Assembly: GCF_026712205.1 (NCBI RefSeq)
Contig: NZ_JAPPUW010000001.1
Location: 372,001 to 436,000, forward strand
Source of the DNA: Pelomonas aquatica
GTDB lineage: Bacteria; Pseudomonadota; Gammaproteobacteria; Burkholderiales; Burkholderiaceae_C
Direction: 5' to 3'
Length of the DNA stretch: 64,000 nucleotides
The notes under the pieces were generated by a model. It was not told where the DNA came from. It worked only from the letters and a program-made list of their open reading frames with translations, and did no database searches. Of this stretch, positions 33,348 to 43,085 are shown in pieces; within the stretch, counting starts at the first letter, position 1; every line of letters starts with the position of its first letter. Made by a program: the position numbers and the translations under genes.

Positions 33348-33562
33348 CCCCGACGTGCAACTGGGCGGCAGCCTAACACCCGTCTCCGGGCCGCACCACC
33401 GAGGAAAGCCGGCATTCGCCGGCGGTGGCGGGGGCCGGGCCTTGCCCTTGAGTTTCACGTTCGGAACGTCGGCAGGGCCGTGGGCCCGGCCGCCAGCGCG
33501 GGCCAGGGCAGCAGGGTCAGCAGCAGGCGGCGCTGCATGGCGGCTTGTCGGACACTCGGCGC

Positions 33563-34870
33563 ATGAAGACCCGGCACCCTCTCCGAAGCGCCGCCGCGCT
33601 GCTGCTCTTCACCTTTGCCGCTTCGGCCTGGGCCGGTGGCCTGGACGCCCAGGAGCAGCAGATCGTCGCCCACGTGAAGCGCCACACGCCCGAGGCGCTG
33701 CGGCTGCTGGAGCGCAGCGTGCTCGTCAACAGCGGCACGCTGAACCCGGCCGGTGTGCGCGAGGTCGGCGCCCTGTACGCCAAGGAATTCGAGAGCCTGG
33801 GCTTCGGCACGCGCTGGGTCGACATGCCGCCGGCCATGCAGCGCGCCGGCCACCTGGTGGCCGAGCGCAGGGGCACACAGGGCCGGCGCCTGCTGCTGAT
33901 CGGCCACCTCGACACCGTGTTCGAGAAGGACAGCCCCGTGCCGCCCTGGCGCAGCGACGGCAGCCGGGTCAGCGGCCAGGGCGTGAGCGACATGAAGGGC
34001 GGCGACGTCATCATCCTGCTCGCGCTGCGGGCGCTGCACGAGGCCGGCGCGCTGGACGGGCGCACGGTGCGCGCCGTCTTCACCGGCGACGAGGAGCGCG
34101 TGGGCAGCCCCGTGGAGGTCGCGCGCGCCGCGCTGGTCGATGCCGCCCGGCAGAGCGACGCGGCGCTGGCCTTCGAGGGTGCCACGCGCGACGACCAGGG
34201 GCGCGACGCCGCCACCATCGGCCGCCGCGCCTCCGCTGGCTGGCAGCTGCAGGTCACGGCCCGCACGGGCCACTCGGCCGGCGTGTTCGGCCGCGACGGC
34301 TTCGGCGCGCTCTACGAGGCGGCGCGCGTGCTCGATGCCTTCCGCACCCGGCTCATCGAGCCCGACCTGACCTTCAACGCCGCGACCCTCGTCGGCGGCA
34401 CCAGCGCCAGCTGGGACGACGCCCAGAGCCAGGGCCAGGCCTATGGCAAGAGCAACGTCATCCCGCGCGACGCGCTGGTGCGCGGCGACCTGCGCTATCT
34501 GACGCCCGAGCAGGGCGCGAAGGCGCGCGAGCGCATGCAGGCCATCGTCGAGCAGGCGCTGCCGGGCACGCGCTCGCGCATCAGCTTCAGAGAGGCCTAT
34601 CCGCCAATGGCGCCCACGCCGGGCAATCTCAAGCTGCTGGAGGCCTACTCGCGCGCCAGCGCCGATGCCGGCCTGGGCGAGATCGCGCCCTTCCCGCCGG
34701 GCCAACGCGGCGCGGGCGACGTGCAGTTCGTCGCCTCCTTGGTGGACAGCCTGGACGGCCTCGGCGCCGCGGGCGGCGGCGCGCACACGCCCGACGAGTG
34801 GCTGGACATCGCGTCCATCGAGCGCGGCGCCATCCGCGCCGCCCTGCTGATCTACCGGTTGACGCGGTAG
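33563..34870 (+). CDS. M20 family metallopeptidase (carboxypeptidase G2-like)
   Basis: 435-residue secreted zinc peptidase with a Sec signal peptide (residues 1-24, ending SAWA). Catalytic motifs are LIGHLDTVFEKDSP (zinc His about 114 and catalytic Asp about 116), GVSDMKGGDVIIL (bridging Asp about 143) and FTGDEERVGSP (catalytic and zinc Glu, about 176-177). A dimerisation-domain segment, ARTGHSAGVFGRDGFGALYE, contains the conserved His. The end GAAGGGAHTPDEWLDI carries the last zinc His. The layout is that of Pseudomonas carboxypeptidase G2, which removes C-terminal glutamate from folates and peptides. It is a single-gene unit. Confidence 0.93.
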   Translation: MKTRHPLRSAAALLLFTFAASAWAGGLDAQEQQIVAHVKRHTPEALRLLERSVLVNSGTLNPAGVREVGALYAKEFESLGFGTRWVDMPPAMQRAGHLVAERRGTQGRRLLLIGHLDTVFEKDSPVPPWRSDGSRVSGQGVSDMKGGDVIILLALRALHEAGALDGRTVRAVFTGDEERVGSPVEVARAALVDAARQSDAALAFEGATRDDQGRDAATIGRRASAGWQLQVTARTGHSAGVFGRDGFGALYEAARVLDAFRTRLIEPDLTFNAATLVGGTSASWDDAQSQGQAYGKSNVIPRDALVRGDLRYLTPEQGAKARERMQAIVEQALPGTRSRISFREAYPPMAPTPGNLKLLEAYSRASADAGLGEIAPFPPGQRGAGDVQFVASLVDSLDGLGAAGGGAHTPDEWLDIASIERGAIRAALLIYRLTR

Positions 34871-34875
34871 AGCGC

Positions 34876-35544
34876 TCAGCTCAGCAAGTCATACGGCCCG
34901 CCGCGCTCCAGCGCCCGCTTGTACGCCGGCCGCGCATGGATGCGGTCCAGGAAGGCCTTGATCTTCGGGTAGCCGTCCATCGCGCCGCCGCGCGCCGCGG
35001 CGGCTTCCAGCGGGAAGCTCATCTGCACGTCCGCCGCCGAGAACTCGGCGCCGGCGAACCAGGGGCGCGCGGCCAGCTCGCTCTCCAGGAACCTGAGCTG
35101 CGCGTCGATGTTGGGCTGCACGAAGCCGGCGAGCACCTTGTTCGCGATGCCCCTGGCGACGGGCTTCACGAAGAAGGGCATGGGCGCGCGCTTGACCTTG
35201 TTGAAGACCAGCTTCATCAGCAGCGGCGGCATCGCCGAGCCCTCGGCGAAGTGCAGGTAGTAGCGGTAGTGCAGCAGGTCCTGCTCGCCCGTGGGCTTGA
35301 GCCGGCCCTGGCCGTAGCGGTCCACCAGGTATTCGAGGATGGCGCCGCTCTCGGCCACCGTGAAGCCGCCGTCCGTGATGACGGGCGATTTGCCCAGCGG
35401 GTGCACGCGGCGCAGCTCCGGCGGCGCCAGCGAGGTCCTGGCGTCGCGCTGGTAGTGCTGGATCTCGTAGGGCAGGCCGAGTTCTTCGAGCAGCCACAGC
35501 ACGCGCTGCGAGCGGGAGTTGTTCAGGTGGTGGACGGTCAGCAT
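34876..35544 (-). CDS. glutathione S-transferase
   Basis: 222-residue cytosolic GST. The N-terminal thioredoxin-like domain begins LTVHHLNNSRSQRVLWLLEELGLPYE (the Ser of NNSRSQR is the likely glutathione-activating residue). Its cis-proline loop is GKSPVITDGG, followed by TVAESGAILEYLVDRYG. The C-terminal helical domain ends with FSAADVQMSFPLEA and YPKIKAFLDRIHARPAYKRAL. The form resembles E. coli GstB. Electrophile detoxification is the general role; the substrate is unknown. It is convergent with the M20 gene (five bases between) and 33 bases downstream of the POT transporter. Confidence 0.94.
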   Translation of the reverse strand: MLTVHHLNNSRSQRVLWLLEELGLPYEIQHYQRDARTSLAPPELRRVHPLGKSPVITDGGFTVAESGAILEYLVDRYGQGRLKPTGEQDLLHYRYYLHFAEGSAMPPLLMKLVFNKVKRAPMPFFVKPVARGIANKVLAGFVQPNIDAQLRFLESELAARPWFAGAEFSAADVQMSFPLEAAAARGGAMDGYPKIKAFLDRIHARPAYKRALERGGPYDLLS

Positions 35545-35577
35545 GGGGGCGAGTCTAGGCAGGCCGGGCTACACGGG

Positions 35578-37017
35578 CTATGCGGCCTGGGCGGCCGGCG
35601 CTTCGTCGTCCGGCGCCAGCAGCCGGCCGAACAGCAGCTTCACGAGCAGCATGCCCACGCCCGCGCCGCCCACCAGCGCGGCGTGCAGCAGCCAGAACTG
35701 GGAGCCCGGCAACACCTCCAGCAGCCCGGCCAGCCAGCCGACGAACATATTGCCGAGGAAGAGGTGCAGGTAGTAGATGCCGATCATGACGCCCTGCAGG
35801 CCGCGCGGCGCGGCGCGCGAGTACAGCGCCAGGCCCACGGGCAGGATGTTGGCGAAGCCGATGTCGTTGACCAGCGTGTAGGCGAAGGTCCACAGGATGC
35901 TGATCTTGGCGCCGCCGGCCTCGATGGACAGGGCCGGGATCAGCAGCAGCGCCGGCGCGCCGGCGGCGAGGAAGCAGCCCAGCGCGATCTTGGTGACCTC
36001 GTCGGGCTCGCGGCGGCCGGATTCTGGCTTGGCCCACCAGCGCCAGAACGCGATGGAGCCCAGCATCGTGACGAAGCTGACCGTGGCGTCCACCGCCTGC
36101 AGCCAGGTCACCGGCACCTCGAAGCCGCCCACCGTCATGTCCATGAACTTCTGCGACCACAGCGGGTAGGCGTTGTTGAACTGCTGGTTGCCGACGATGG
36201 ACAGCATCAGCAGCGGGATGATGGCCACGAGCAGCAGGACCTGCAGCAGGCCGCGGCGGCCGAGCGGCGGGTGCGCCTCGGCGTCGGCCCTGGCGGCCTG
36301 GCGCGGCGCCTCGGGCGGCAGGTGGCGCCGGCCGCCGAGGTAGACGAACAGGCCGATCAGCATGCCCACGCCGGCGGCGCCGAAGCCCCAGTGCCAGGCC
36401 ACCTTCTCGCCCAGCGTGCCGCAGACGATGGGGGCGGCGATGACGGCGATCTGCACGGCCAGCATGAAGATCTGGAAGGCGCTGGCGCGGCGCTTGTCGC
36501 CCGGCGCGTAGAGGTCGCCCACCTGGGCGGCGATATTGCCCTTGAAGCAGCCCACGCCCAGCAGCAGGCAACCGAGGGCCGGCAGCAGCGCGGCCTCGAA
36601 GGCCATCAGGAAGTGGCCCAGCGCCATCAGCAGCGCGCCCAGCACGACGGTGCGCGTGCGGCCCAGCACGCGGTCGGCCAGCAGGCCGCCGAAGATGGGC
36701 GTGAGGTAGACGAAGCCCGTGTACAGGCCGAACACCGCCGAGGCCAGCTGCAGCGTCGAGCGCGGGCCGGTCACGCTCTCGATGGCGGCGCGCAGCGAGC
36801 CGATGCCGGCCACGCCGCCGATGTGCTCGGGCAGGAACAGGTAGTTGCCCAGGTAGAGCACCAGCAGGGCCTGCATGCCGTAGTAGGAGAAGCGCTCCCA
36901 CAGCTCGCAGAAGGACAGCCAGCCGAGGCCGGCGGGGTGGCCCAGGAAGGCGCGGTCGTGGCGGGCGCGTGCGGCGCTTGTGGCGTCGGCGGCCGCGGTC
37001 AGGGGGACGGTGGTCAA
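35578..37017 (-). CDS. POT/PTR family proton-dependent oligopeptide transporter
   Basis: 479-residue inner-membrane transporter. The POT signature E-x-x-E-R-F-x-Y-Y-G is intact in FCELWERFSYYGMQALLVLYL near the N-terminus, and the second family motif lies in GCFKGNIAAQVGDLYAPGDKRRASAFQIFM (spread over about residues 140-170). About 14 hydrophobic segments are seen. It imports di- and tripeptides with protons. The start is taken as the TTG at 37017, which has an AGGA six bases upstream; a longer in-frame TTG 60 bases earlier is possible. It is divergent from the reductase gene. Confidence 0.92.
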   Translation of the reverse strand: MTTVPLTAAADATSAARARHDRAFLGHPAGLGWLSFCELWERFSYYGMQALLVLYLGNYLFLPEHIGGVAGIGSLRAAIESVTGPRSTLQLASAVFGLYTGFVYLTPIFGGLLADRVLGRTRTVVLGALLMALGHFLMAFEAALLPALGCLLLGVGCFKGNIAAQVGDLYAPGDKRRASAFQIFMLAVQIAVIAAPIVCGTLGEKVAWHWGFGAAGVGMLIGLFVYLGGRRHLPPEAPRQAARADAEAHPPLGRRGLLQVLLLVAIIPLLMLSIVGNQQFNNAYPLWSQKFMDMTVGGFEVPVTWLQAVDATVSFVTMLGSIAFWRWWAKPESGRREPDEVTKIALGCFLAAGAPALLLIPALSIEAGGAKISILWTFAYTLVNDIGFANILPVGLALYSRAAPRGLQGVMIGIYYLHLFLGNMFVGWLAGLLEVLPGSQFWLLHAALVGGAGVGMLLVKLLFGRLLAPDDEAPAAQAA

Positions 37018-37139
37018 GAGAAGTCCTGAGAAATCCGGAAAAGCCGCGACTGTCCCTTGCTCCGTGCCGGCTGGCAATGCGCACTCGCCCTCGGGTGCCG
37101 TCGGTCATGGCAGGCCGGCGCGCCCGGACAATGCGGCGC

Positions 37140-38180
37140 ATGGCCTCTTCCGCGCCCTCTCCCCGCATCCTCGTCACCGGCGGCAGCGGCTACGTCGCCG
37201 GCGTGCTGATCCGTCAATTGCTGGCCGGCGGCTGGCAGGTCAACACCAGCGTGCGCGACCTGGCGCGCGAGCCCGAGCTGCGCCAGCTGCTGGGCGTGGC
37301 ATCGGGTGACGACCAGCTGCGCTGCTTCGCCGCGGACCTGACGGCCGATGCCGGCTGGGCCGAGGCCGCGGCCGGCTGCAGCCACCTGGCCCATGTCGCA
37401 TCGCCGCTGCCGGCCGGCGTGCCGCGCGATGCCAACGAGCTCATCGTGCCGGCCCGCGATGGCGCGCTGCGCGCGCTGAAGGCCGCGCGCGATGCCGGCG
37501 TCCGGCGGGTGGTGATGACCTCCTCCGTCGCGGCCATCGCCTACGGCCACGGGCCGGGCGAACACCATCTCACCGAGGCCGACTGGACGAATCTCGGTGC
37601 GCCCGGCATCCCGCCCTACGTCCAGTCCAAGGCCGTCGCCGAGCGCGCCGCGCGCGACTGGGTGGCGCGCGAGGGCGGCGGGCTGGAGTTCTGCACCGTC
37701 AACCCCTCCGTCGTGCTCGGGCCGGTGGCCAGCGCCGACTACTCGGCCAGCGTGCTCATCGTGCGCCGCCTGCTCGAAGGCCGGCTGCCGGCCCTGCCGA
37801 ATATCGGCTTCGGCATCGTCGACGTGCGCGACGTGGCCGAGCTGCACTGGCGCGCGCTGACGGCGCCGCAGCGCATGGCCGACGAGCGCTTCATCGCCTG
37901 CGGCGGCTTCCTGTGGCTGCGCGAGATCGCGGCCATCCTGCGCGCCGAGCTGGGCGATCAGGCGCGCAAGGTGCCGACGCTGGCGCTGCCGGACTGGAGC
38001 GTGCGGCTGTTGGCCAGGTTCAGCCCGACCGTGCGCGCCGCGGCCAGCGAGCTGGGCACGGCCCGGCACCAGGATTCCAGCCATGCGCGCGAGCGGCTGG
38101 GCTGGGTGCCGAGGGCGCCGCGGGAGGCGATCGTGGCGACGGCGCGGGACCTGATGGCGCTGGGGTCGGTGACCCGCTGA
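37140..38180 (+). CDS. NAD(P)-dependent reductase of the dihydroflavonol-reductase/epimerase type (extended SDR)
   Basis: 346-residue extended short-chain dehydrogenase. The Rossmann motif is ILVTGGSGYVAGVLIRQLL near residue 12; VMTSSVAAIAYG holds the catalytic Ser region, and YVQSKAVAERAA gives the YxxxK pair. FCTVNPSVVLGP and GIVDVRDVAELH are typical of dihydroflavonol-4-reductase-like bacterial enzymes acting on small carbonyl compounds. The ATG at 37140 is preferred because a -10-like GACAAT (37127-37132) overlaps an ATG nine bases earlier, leaving seven bases to the chosen start; no ribosome-binding site is seen. Substrate unknown. Confidence 0.9.
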   Translation: MASSAPSPRILVTGGSGYVAGVLIRQLLAGGWQVNTSVRDLAREPELRQLLGVASGDDQLRCFAADLTADAGWAEAAAGCSHLAHVASPLPAGVPRDANELIVPARDGALRALKAARDAGVRRVVMTSSVAAIAYGHGPGEHHLTEADWTNLGAPGIPPYVQSKAVAERAARDWVAREGGGLEFCTVNPSVVLGPVASADYSASVLIVRRLLEGRLPALPNIGFGIVDVRDVAELHWRALTAPQRMADERFIACGGFLWLREIAAILRAELGDQARKVPTLALPDWSVRLLARFSPTVRAAASELGTARHQDSSHARERLGWVPRAPREAIVATARDLMALGSVTR

Positions 38181-38265
38181 CCGGCGCCGCGCGGGTCCGG
38201 GCCTATGCCGATCGCGTCCGCCGCGCCGCCCGCCGGGGCCGGCCAGGCCCCGGTGGATGCGCCCG

Positions 38266-40698
38266 TCAGAAGGCGCCGGAGAAGGTCAGGAAATACTGGC
38301 GCGGCGGGATCGGGAAGGTGTTGTAGGTGCCCGCGGCCGAGCCGACGACGACGTTCAGGTCGCCCCTCCTGTTGGCCAGGTTGCTGACGGTCAGCCGCAG
38401 CCTCGCGTCCTTCAGCAGCCCGCCGGACTCCAGCATCGGCAGCCGCGTGCCGACCATGGCCGAGGCGAGGAAGTAGCCGCTGACCCAGAGGTCGTTCGTG
38501 TAGGTCGCGTAGCGCCTGCCGACGTAGTCGCCCATCAGCTGGGCCTCGACGTCGCCGTAGTTCATGCTCAGCGTGAACTTCTCCAGCAGCTGGGGGCTGC
38601 CGGGCACGCGCTTGCCCGAGGTGTTGACGGTCGTGTTGTTGGAGCCGGTCTGGTAGTCGGCCGTGTAGACCGAGCGGTTGTAGGACAGCGCGTTGTAGAA
38701 GGACCAGTGGCTGCCGAAGTGCAGCGTCGCCGCCAGGTCGATGCCGTCGGTGCGCACGTCGCCGACGTTGGCCAGGATGGGGTTGCCCGGGTTGATGACT
38801 CCGATGACCGGCGTCGACGAGATCTGCAGCAGCCGGTCGTGGAAGTCGACGTGGTAGACGCTGAGCTGGCCCTCGATCGCGCTCAGCGGGCCGAGGTCGA
38901 GCGCGCGGCGGCCGCGCAGGCCGGTCTCGTAGGTCTCCGAGGTCTCGGGCTTGGCGGTGGCCTTGAAGAGGTCGAAGCCGGCCTGGCTGGACAGGCTCCA
39001 CGGCGACAGGCCGCCGGCGCCGTAGGTGACGAACTGGCGCAGGTTCTTCTGCACGTTGGCATAGACCTGGGCCTGCGGCGACAGCGTCCAGACCAGGCCG
39101 GCCTGCGGCAGGAACCAGCGCTTGGTGTCGATGCGGCCCTCGGGCAGCGCCGGCGAGCCGCCGGTGATGGAGCCCGCCTTCTGCTGCACCGGGAAGCGGC
39201 CCTCGGCGAACTGCAGGCTGGACTTGAAGCCGGCCTGCAGCAGCAGGTCGGAGCGCACCTGCCAGCTGTCCTGCAGGTGCAGCTGCACGACGCGGTTCTG
39301 GATCGTGCTGCCGTACTGCGTGATCAGCGCGTCACCGTTGGGCCGGTCGTAGGGCGTGCCGGGGTTGTTGACGTCCACCGGGTACCAGCGCCGGTAGGCG
39401 TCGGCGCGGTTGTGCTCGAACCAGTAGCCGGCCTGCAGCTGGTGCTCGCCCAGCTCCAGCTCGAACTTGCCGATCAGGCCGCCGCGGTCGATCCGGTACT
39501 CGGTCGTGCGCAGCGCCAGGCCGGAGTTGCCGAACACCTGCTTGAGGTTCTGGCCCGGGAAGTAGACCGAGAACAGACCGGGCAGGCCGGCCACGCCGAT
39601 CGGGCCGGCCACCAGGCCGGCGCCCTTGTCGTGGTGCCAGTAGAGCTGCTGGCTCCAGCGCAGCGTCTCGCTCGGCTGGGCCTCGTACTTCAGATAGCCC
39701 AGCGTGTCGTCGCGCTGCGCAGCGCTGTAGTAGTTGTTGTAGTTGGCGCCCTGGGCCGTCGGTGTCGCGCTGGTCTTGGGGTCCAGATAGGCCACGTAGG
39801 CGGCGAAGTCGGGGTAGTAGAACGGCCGCGTGTAGGGCTGGAAGACCTGGCTGGCCGAGTGCACGGTCGAGTCCTCGTTGGGCTCGATCTTGTGGCTGTA
39901 GCTCAGGTAGGCGGTCAGCCGGTCGTCGCCCATGCGGCGCACGAACTTGGCGTTGTAGTGCTCGCCGCCCTGGCTGCCGTCGAAGTCCCAGGCGCGGGCG
40001 CGCAGGCGCATCGCCGACACATAGGCCGAGTTGCCCTCGCCGAAGTCGCCGGTGTCGTAGCGCACGAAGCTGCGCGTCGCGCTGTAGCTGCCCAGCGTCT
40101 GCTCCAGCGACAGGCGATGCTGGCTGCGCGGGTCGCTGCTGAAGGTCTCGATGGTGCCGCCGAGGTTGCTGGTGGACGCGGTGGCGAGGTCGCCCGCGCC
40201 CGAGGACAGCACGACGCTGCGCACGTTCTCGCTGCTGATGGCGCGCTGCGGCGACAGGCCGTTGTAGTTGCCGTACTGCTGGTCGCCCAGCGGCACGCCG
40301 TCCAGCGTGTAGCCGAGCTGCTGCGCGCTGAAGCCGTGGATGAACAGCTGCGCGTTCTGCTCGTTGTTGCCCCAGGGGTCGGCGGTCTGGTAGCTGACGC
40401 CGGGCAGCGACTGCAGCGCCTTCAGCGGGTTGACGCCCGGCAGCTGGGCCTGCACGTCGGACGCCTGCAGCGATGTGGCCGAGCGCGTGCGCTTGGCCAC
40501 CACTTCCACGGCCTGCAGCGAATGGGTCGTGGCGGCGCCGCCCTCGGCCGCGTCAGACGGGGCCGGCGCGACGGAGGCTGCCGGCGCGGCGGTGTCGGCC
40601 CAGGCGGCCTGGGCCGCCAGCAGCCAGATGGCGGCGGCGACGGCGCAAAGACGGTGGGCGGAGAAACGGAATGGGGAAGGGAGGCTCGGGGCGGTCAT
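38266..40698 (-). CDS. TonB-dependent outer-membrane receptor
   Basis: 810-residue TonB-dependent transporter. It begins with a signal peptide ending AAWA, then a short periplasmic stretch and a TonB-box-like HSLQAVEVVAKR. The plug domain has QAQLPGVNPLKALQSLPGV, QLFIHGFSAQQLGYTLDGVPLG and SNLGGTIETFSS. The rest is a 22-strand barrel ending RQYFLTFSGAF with the terminal Phe. It has no extra N-terminal signalling domain, so it is not a FecA-type sigma regulator. The plug GVPLGDQQYGNYNGLSP resembles receptors for small metabolites rather than well-known siderophore types; the ligand is unknown. The start lacks a clear ribosome-binding site. The helicase gene lies 99 bases upstream. Confidence 0.93.
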   Translation of the reverse strand: MTAPSLPSPFRFSAHRLCAVAAAIWLLAAQAAWADTAAPAASVAPAPSDAAEGGAATTHSLQAVEVVAKRTRSATSLQASDVQAQLPGVNPLKALQSLPGVSYQTADPWGNNEQNAQLFIHGFSAQQLGYTLDGVPLGDQQYGNYNGLSPQRAISSENVRSVVLSSGAGDLATASTSNLGGTIETFSSDPRSQHRLSLEQTLGSYSATRSFVRYDTGDFGEGNSAYVSAMRLRARAWDFDGSQGGEHYNAKFVRRMGDDRLTAYLSYSHKIEPNEDSTVHSASQVFQPYTRPFYYPDFAAYVAYLDPKTSATPTAQGANYNNYYSAAQRDDTLGYLKYEAQPSETLRWSQQLYWHHDKGAGLVAGPIGVAGLPGLFSVYFPGQNLKQVFGNSGLALRTTEYRIDRGGLIGKFELELGEHQLQAGYWFEHNRADAYRRWYPVDVNNPGTPYDRPNGDALITQYGSTIQNRVVQLHLQDSWQVRSDLLLQAGFKSSLQFAEGRFPVQQKAGSITGGSPALPEGRIDTKRWFLPQAGLVWTLSPQAQVYANVQKNLRQFVTYGAGGLSPWSLSSQAGFDLFKATAKPETSETYETGLRGRRALDLGPLSAIEGQLSVYHVDFHDRLLQISSTPVIGVINPGNPILANVGDVRTDGIDLAATLHFGSHWSFYNALSYNRSVYTADYQTGSNNTTVNTSGKRVPGSPQLLEKFTLSMNYGDVEAQLMGDYVGRRYATYTNDLWVSGYFLASAMVGTRLPMLESGGLLKDARLRLTVSNLANRRGDLNVVVGSAAGTYNTFPIPPRQYFLTFSGAF

Positions 40699-40797
40699 GG
40701 CAAGGGGACATTGCTGGGAGCGCGCAATGTCGCCGCCGCGCATGACGTCCGAATGAAGAATCCCGCCGCGGCGCCCGGCGCCCGGCGCTGGCCGCGG

Positions 40798-43032
40798 TCA
40801 GCGCCCGCGGCGCTGCCAGAGCGGCTTTCTGCCTTTCAGCTGCCTTTCAATGCCGTCATTGAGCCGCCCGCGCAAGTCGATGACGGCCTCCACCTCGCCG
40901 TAGACGCCGGGGAAGCGCAGGTCCAGCCACAGCCACAGCGTGCAGATGCGCAGCGCCTGCTCCATGCGGTCCAGGCGGCCGTGCTGGTCGTAGTCGTCGA
41001 GGAAATAGGGCTGACCGGCCTTGCCGGTTCGGGCGTGCTGGGTGGCCCAGCTTTCGTACTGCTCCACCAGCATCGGCAGCCGCGAGTCCACCGGCGCCTG
41101 CGCGTAGCGGAAGCGCTCCTGCAGCGGCAGCGTGGCCGCGTTGCGGTCCAGCATCTCGGCCAGCTCCAGCATCTGCTCCAGCTCGGCCACGGCGAAGTGG
41201 GCGTCGTCCAGGCGCAGCTGCTGCATGAAGATGCTCAGCACCGCATGGAGCTTGTTCACGCCCATGCGCTGCGAGATGGTCTGCACATGGCGCCAGTTCG
41301 GCGCCACCGGCGCCTTGAAGTCGCGCGGCGCGCGCGGCTCCTTGGGCAGTTGCTGGCGCAGGATCTTCATCGCGTCGGCCTCGGCCTCCTTCAGCACGGA
41401 CACGAAGCCCTCGTCGTGCATGCCGTAGCGGCCCGCGCGGCCCGCGATCTGGTGCACCTCGCTGACGCTGAGTTCGCGGTCGCCCACGCCGTCGAACTTC
41501 TCCAGCGTCGAGAACAGCACGCGGCGGATCGGCAGGTTCAGGCCCATGCCGATGGCGTCGGTCGCGACCAGCACGTCGCTGGCGCCGACGGCGAAGCGCT
41601 CGGCCTCGCGGCGCCGCACCTCGGGCGGCAGCGCGCCGTAGATGACGCTGACGGAGTGGCCGTCCTGCGCGATCTGGTCGCGCAGCATCAGCACGTCGCG
41701 GCGGCTGAAGGCGACGACCGCGTCGCCGGCCTGCAAGTGCGACATGGGCACCGGCGCGGGCATCAGCTGCACCTGCTGCTTGCGCTCGAAGAAGCGCTTC
41801 TCCGGCTTCTCGCCGCACAGCTGCAGCAGCCGCTCGATGGCCGGCGCCGCATAGGCCGAGCCGATGATGATGAGCTCGCGCGCCGGCACGCCGACGATGG
41901 CCTGCGTCCAGGCCCAGCCGCGCGAGTCGTCGAAGATCATCTGCGCCTCGTCGATGACGGCCACGTCGATGACGTCGCGGGTGTTGACCATCTCGATGGT
42001 GCTGCTGACGACGCGCGCATTGGCCGCCGGCACGTTCTCCTCGCCGGTCAGCAGCGAGCAGGGCACGCCGCGGCCGACGAGCCGGTCGCGGCCCTCCAGC
42101 GCCAGCAGGCGCAGCGGCGCGAGGTAGGCGCCGTCCAGCGCCTGCGCCAGCCGCTCGAAGGCCGAATACGTCTTGCCGCTGTTGGGCGGGCCGAGGTAGA
42201 GCGTCACCTTGCGGCCCAGCTTGCGCGCCGCGTCGAAGCTGTCCGGATAGCCCTGGAAGGCCAGCTCGCGGCCCAGGCTGGCCAGCGTGCTCTGCTCCTC
42301 GACCTGCTGCTCCCAGCGGTCCTGGGCGCGGGTCAGCGCGGTCTTCAGGTCGCCGAAGGACATGGGCACGCCGCACTCGGCCTGCAGGCGCGGCAGCAGC
42401 GACGCGAGCTGGGCGGAGTCGCCCATGGCCTCGCTGCGCGCGACGAGGTGGTTCAGGTGCAGGGCCAGCTCGGCGGTGTAGGAATACTCGGGTGCCTGGC
42501 CCAGCGCATGCCGCAGCGCGGCTGCGTCGCCGTCGCGGAAGAAGGCCCAGACGGGCGCCTCCGGCACCGGCACGCGGTGCGACAGGTCGATGCGCCAGCC
42601 CTCGTGCGCGAGCGTGATCGGGTGCACGCACAGCCGCGTGAACACCAGGCCCTCGCGGCGCAGGCCGAGCGATTCGAGCTGGTGCAGGCGCTGCTGCAGC
42701 TGCGAGCGCAGCGTGTTGGCCAGCGGCGTCGCGTCCAGCTGGGCCAGCGCCACGGGGATCTGGGCCGGCAGGATCCAGCGGCTCGGCCGGCCACCGCCGG
42801 CGGCCTTGGAGATCTGGATGCAGCCCAGCCGGTCGAGCGCGTCGTCGCTGCCGTCGTCGAGGTCGGCCGGCACCAGCACCTGGGGCAGCGCATGGGCGGC
42901 CTGGCGGATGCGGGCCCAGTCTTCGGGCGACAGGTCGGCCGGCAGGCGCGAGGCGTGGCGCGGCTGGGGAAGGGGAAAGGCCGGCGGCGGCGCTTTGGCC
43001 GGCTTGGCGGCTGGGGAGACTTCGGGATTCAC
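40798..43032 (-). CDS. Suv3-like DExx/Q-box RNA helicase
   Basis: 744-residue superfamily-2 helicase most like the mitochondrial RNA-degradosome helicase Suv3. After an N-terminal helical domain (about 1-275) come Walker A LYLGPPNSGKTYSAFERL (near 282), the DEAQ box DVAVIDEAQMIFDD (near 359), motif III region IIIGSAYAAPAIE, and motifs V-VI in ATDAIGMGLNLPIRRVLFST and HQIAGRAGRYG. A Suv3-type C-terminal domain follows. RNA unwinding coupled to decay or processing is the likely role in the cytoplasm. A small gene with a ribosome-binding site ends 53 bases upstream on the same strand and is probably co-transcribed. Confidence 0.92.
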   Translation of the reverse strand: MNPEVSPAAKPAKAPPPAFPLPQPRHASRLPADLSPEDWARIRQAAHALPQVLVPADLDDGSDDALDRLGCIQISKAAGGGRPSRWILPAQIPVALAQLDATPLANTLRSQLQQRLHQLESLGLRREGLVFTRLCVHPITLAHEGWRIDLSHRVPVPEAPVWAFFRDGDAAALRHALGQAPEYSYTAELALHLNHLVARSEAMGDSAQLASLLPRLQAECGVPMSFGDLKTALTRAQDRWEQQVEEQSTLASLGRELAFQGYPDSFDAARKLGRKVTLYLGPPNSGKTYSAFERLAQALDGAYLAPLRLLALEGRDRLVGRGVPCSLLTGEENVPAANARVVSSTIEMVNTRDVIDVAVIDEAQMIFDDSRGWAWTQAIVGVPARELIIIGSAYAAPAIERLLQLCGEKPEKRFFERKQQVQLMPAPVPMSHLQAGDAVVAFSRRDVLMLRDQIAQDGHSVSVIYGALPPEVRRREAERFAVGASDVLVATDAIGMGLNLPIRRVLFSTLEKFDGVGDRELSVSEVHQIAGRAGRYGMHDEGFVSVLKEAEADAMKILRQQLPKEPRAPRDFKAPVAPNWRHVQTISQRMGVNKLHAVLSIFMQQLRLDDAHFAVAELEQMLELAEMLDRNAATLPLQERFRYAQAPVDSRLPMLVEQYESWATQHARTGKAGQPYFLDDYDQHGRLDRMEQALRICTLWLWLDLRFPGVYGEVEAVIDLRGRLNDGIERQLKGRKPLWQRRGR

Positions 43033-43085
43033 GGCGGAAGTGGAACACAGGCGGGTTGGCGCCTATCCGCCGCCCCCGGGCGGCC

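Noticed and set aside
33455-33538. 27-codon minus-strand frame with a signal-peptide-like start (MQRRLLLTLLPWPALAAG) upstream of the M20 gene
   Set aside because: It ends nine residues after the signal-like part, has no ribosome-binding site and overlaps the region just before the M20 start. It may be a gene remnant, but one short hydrophobic stretch is not enough.
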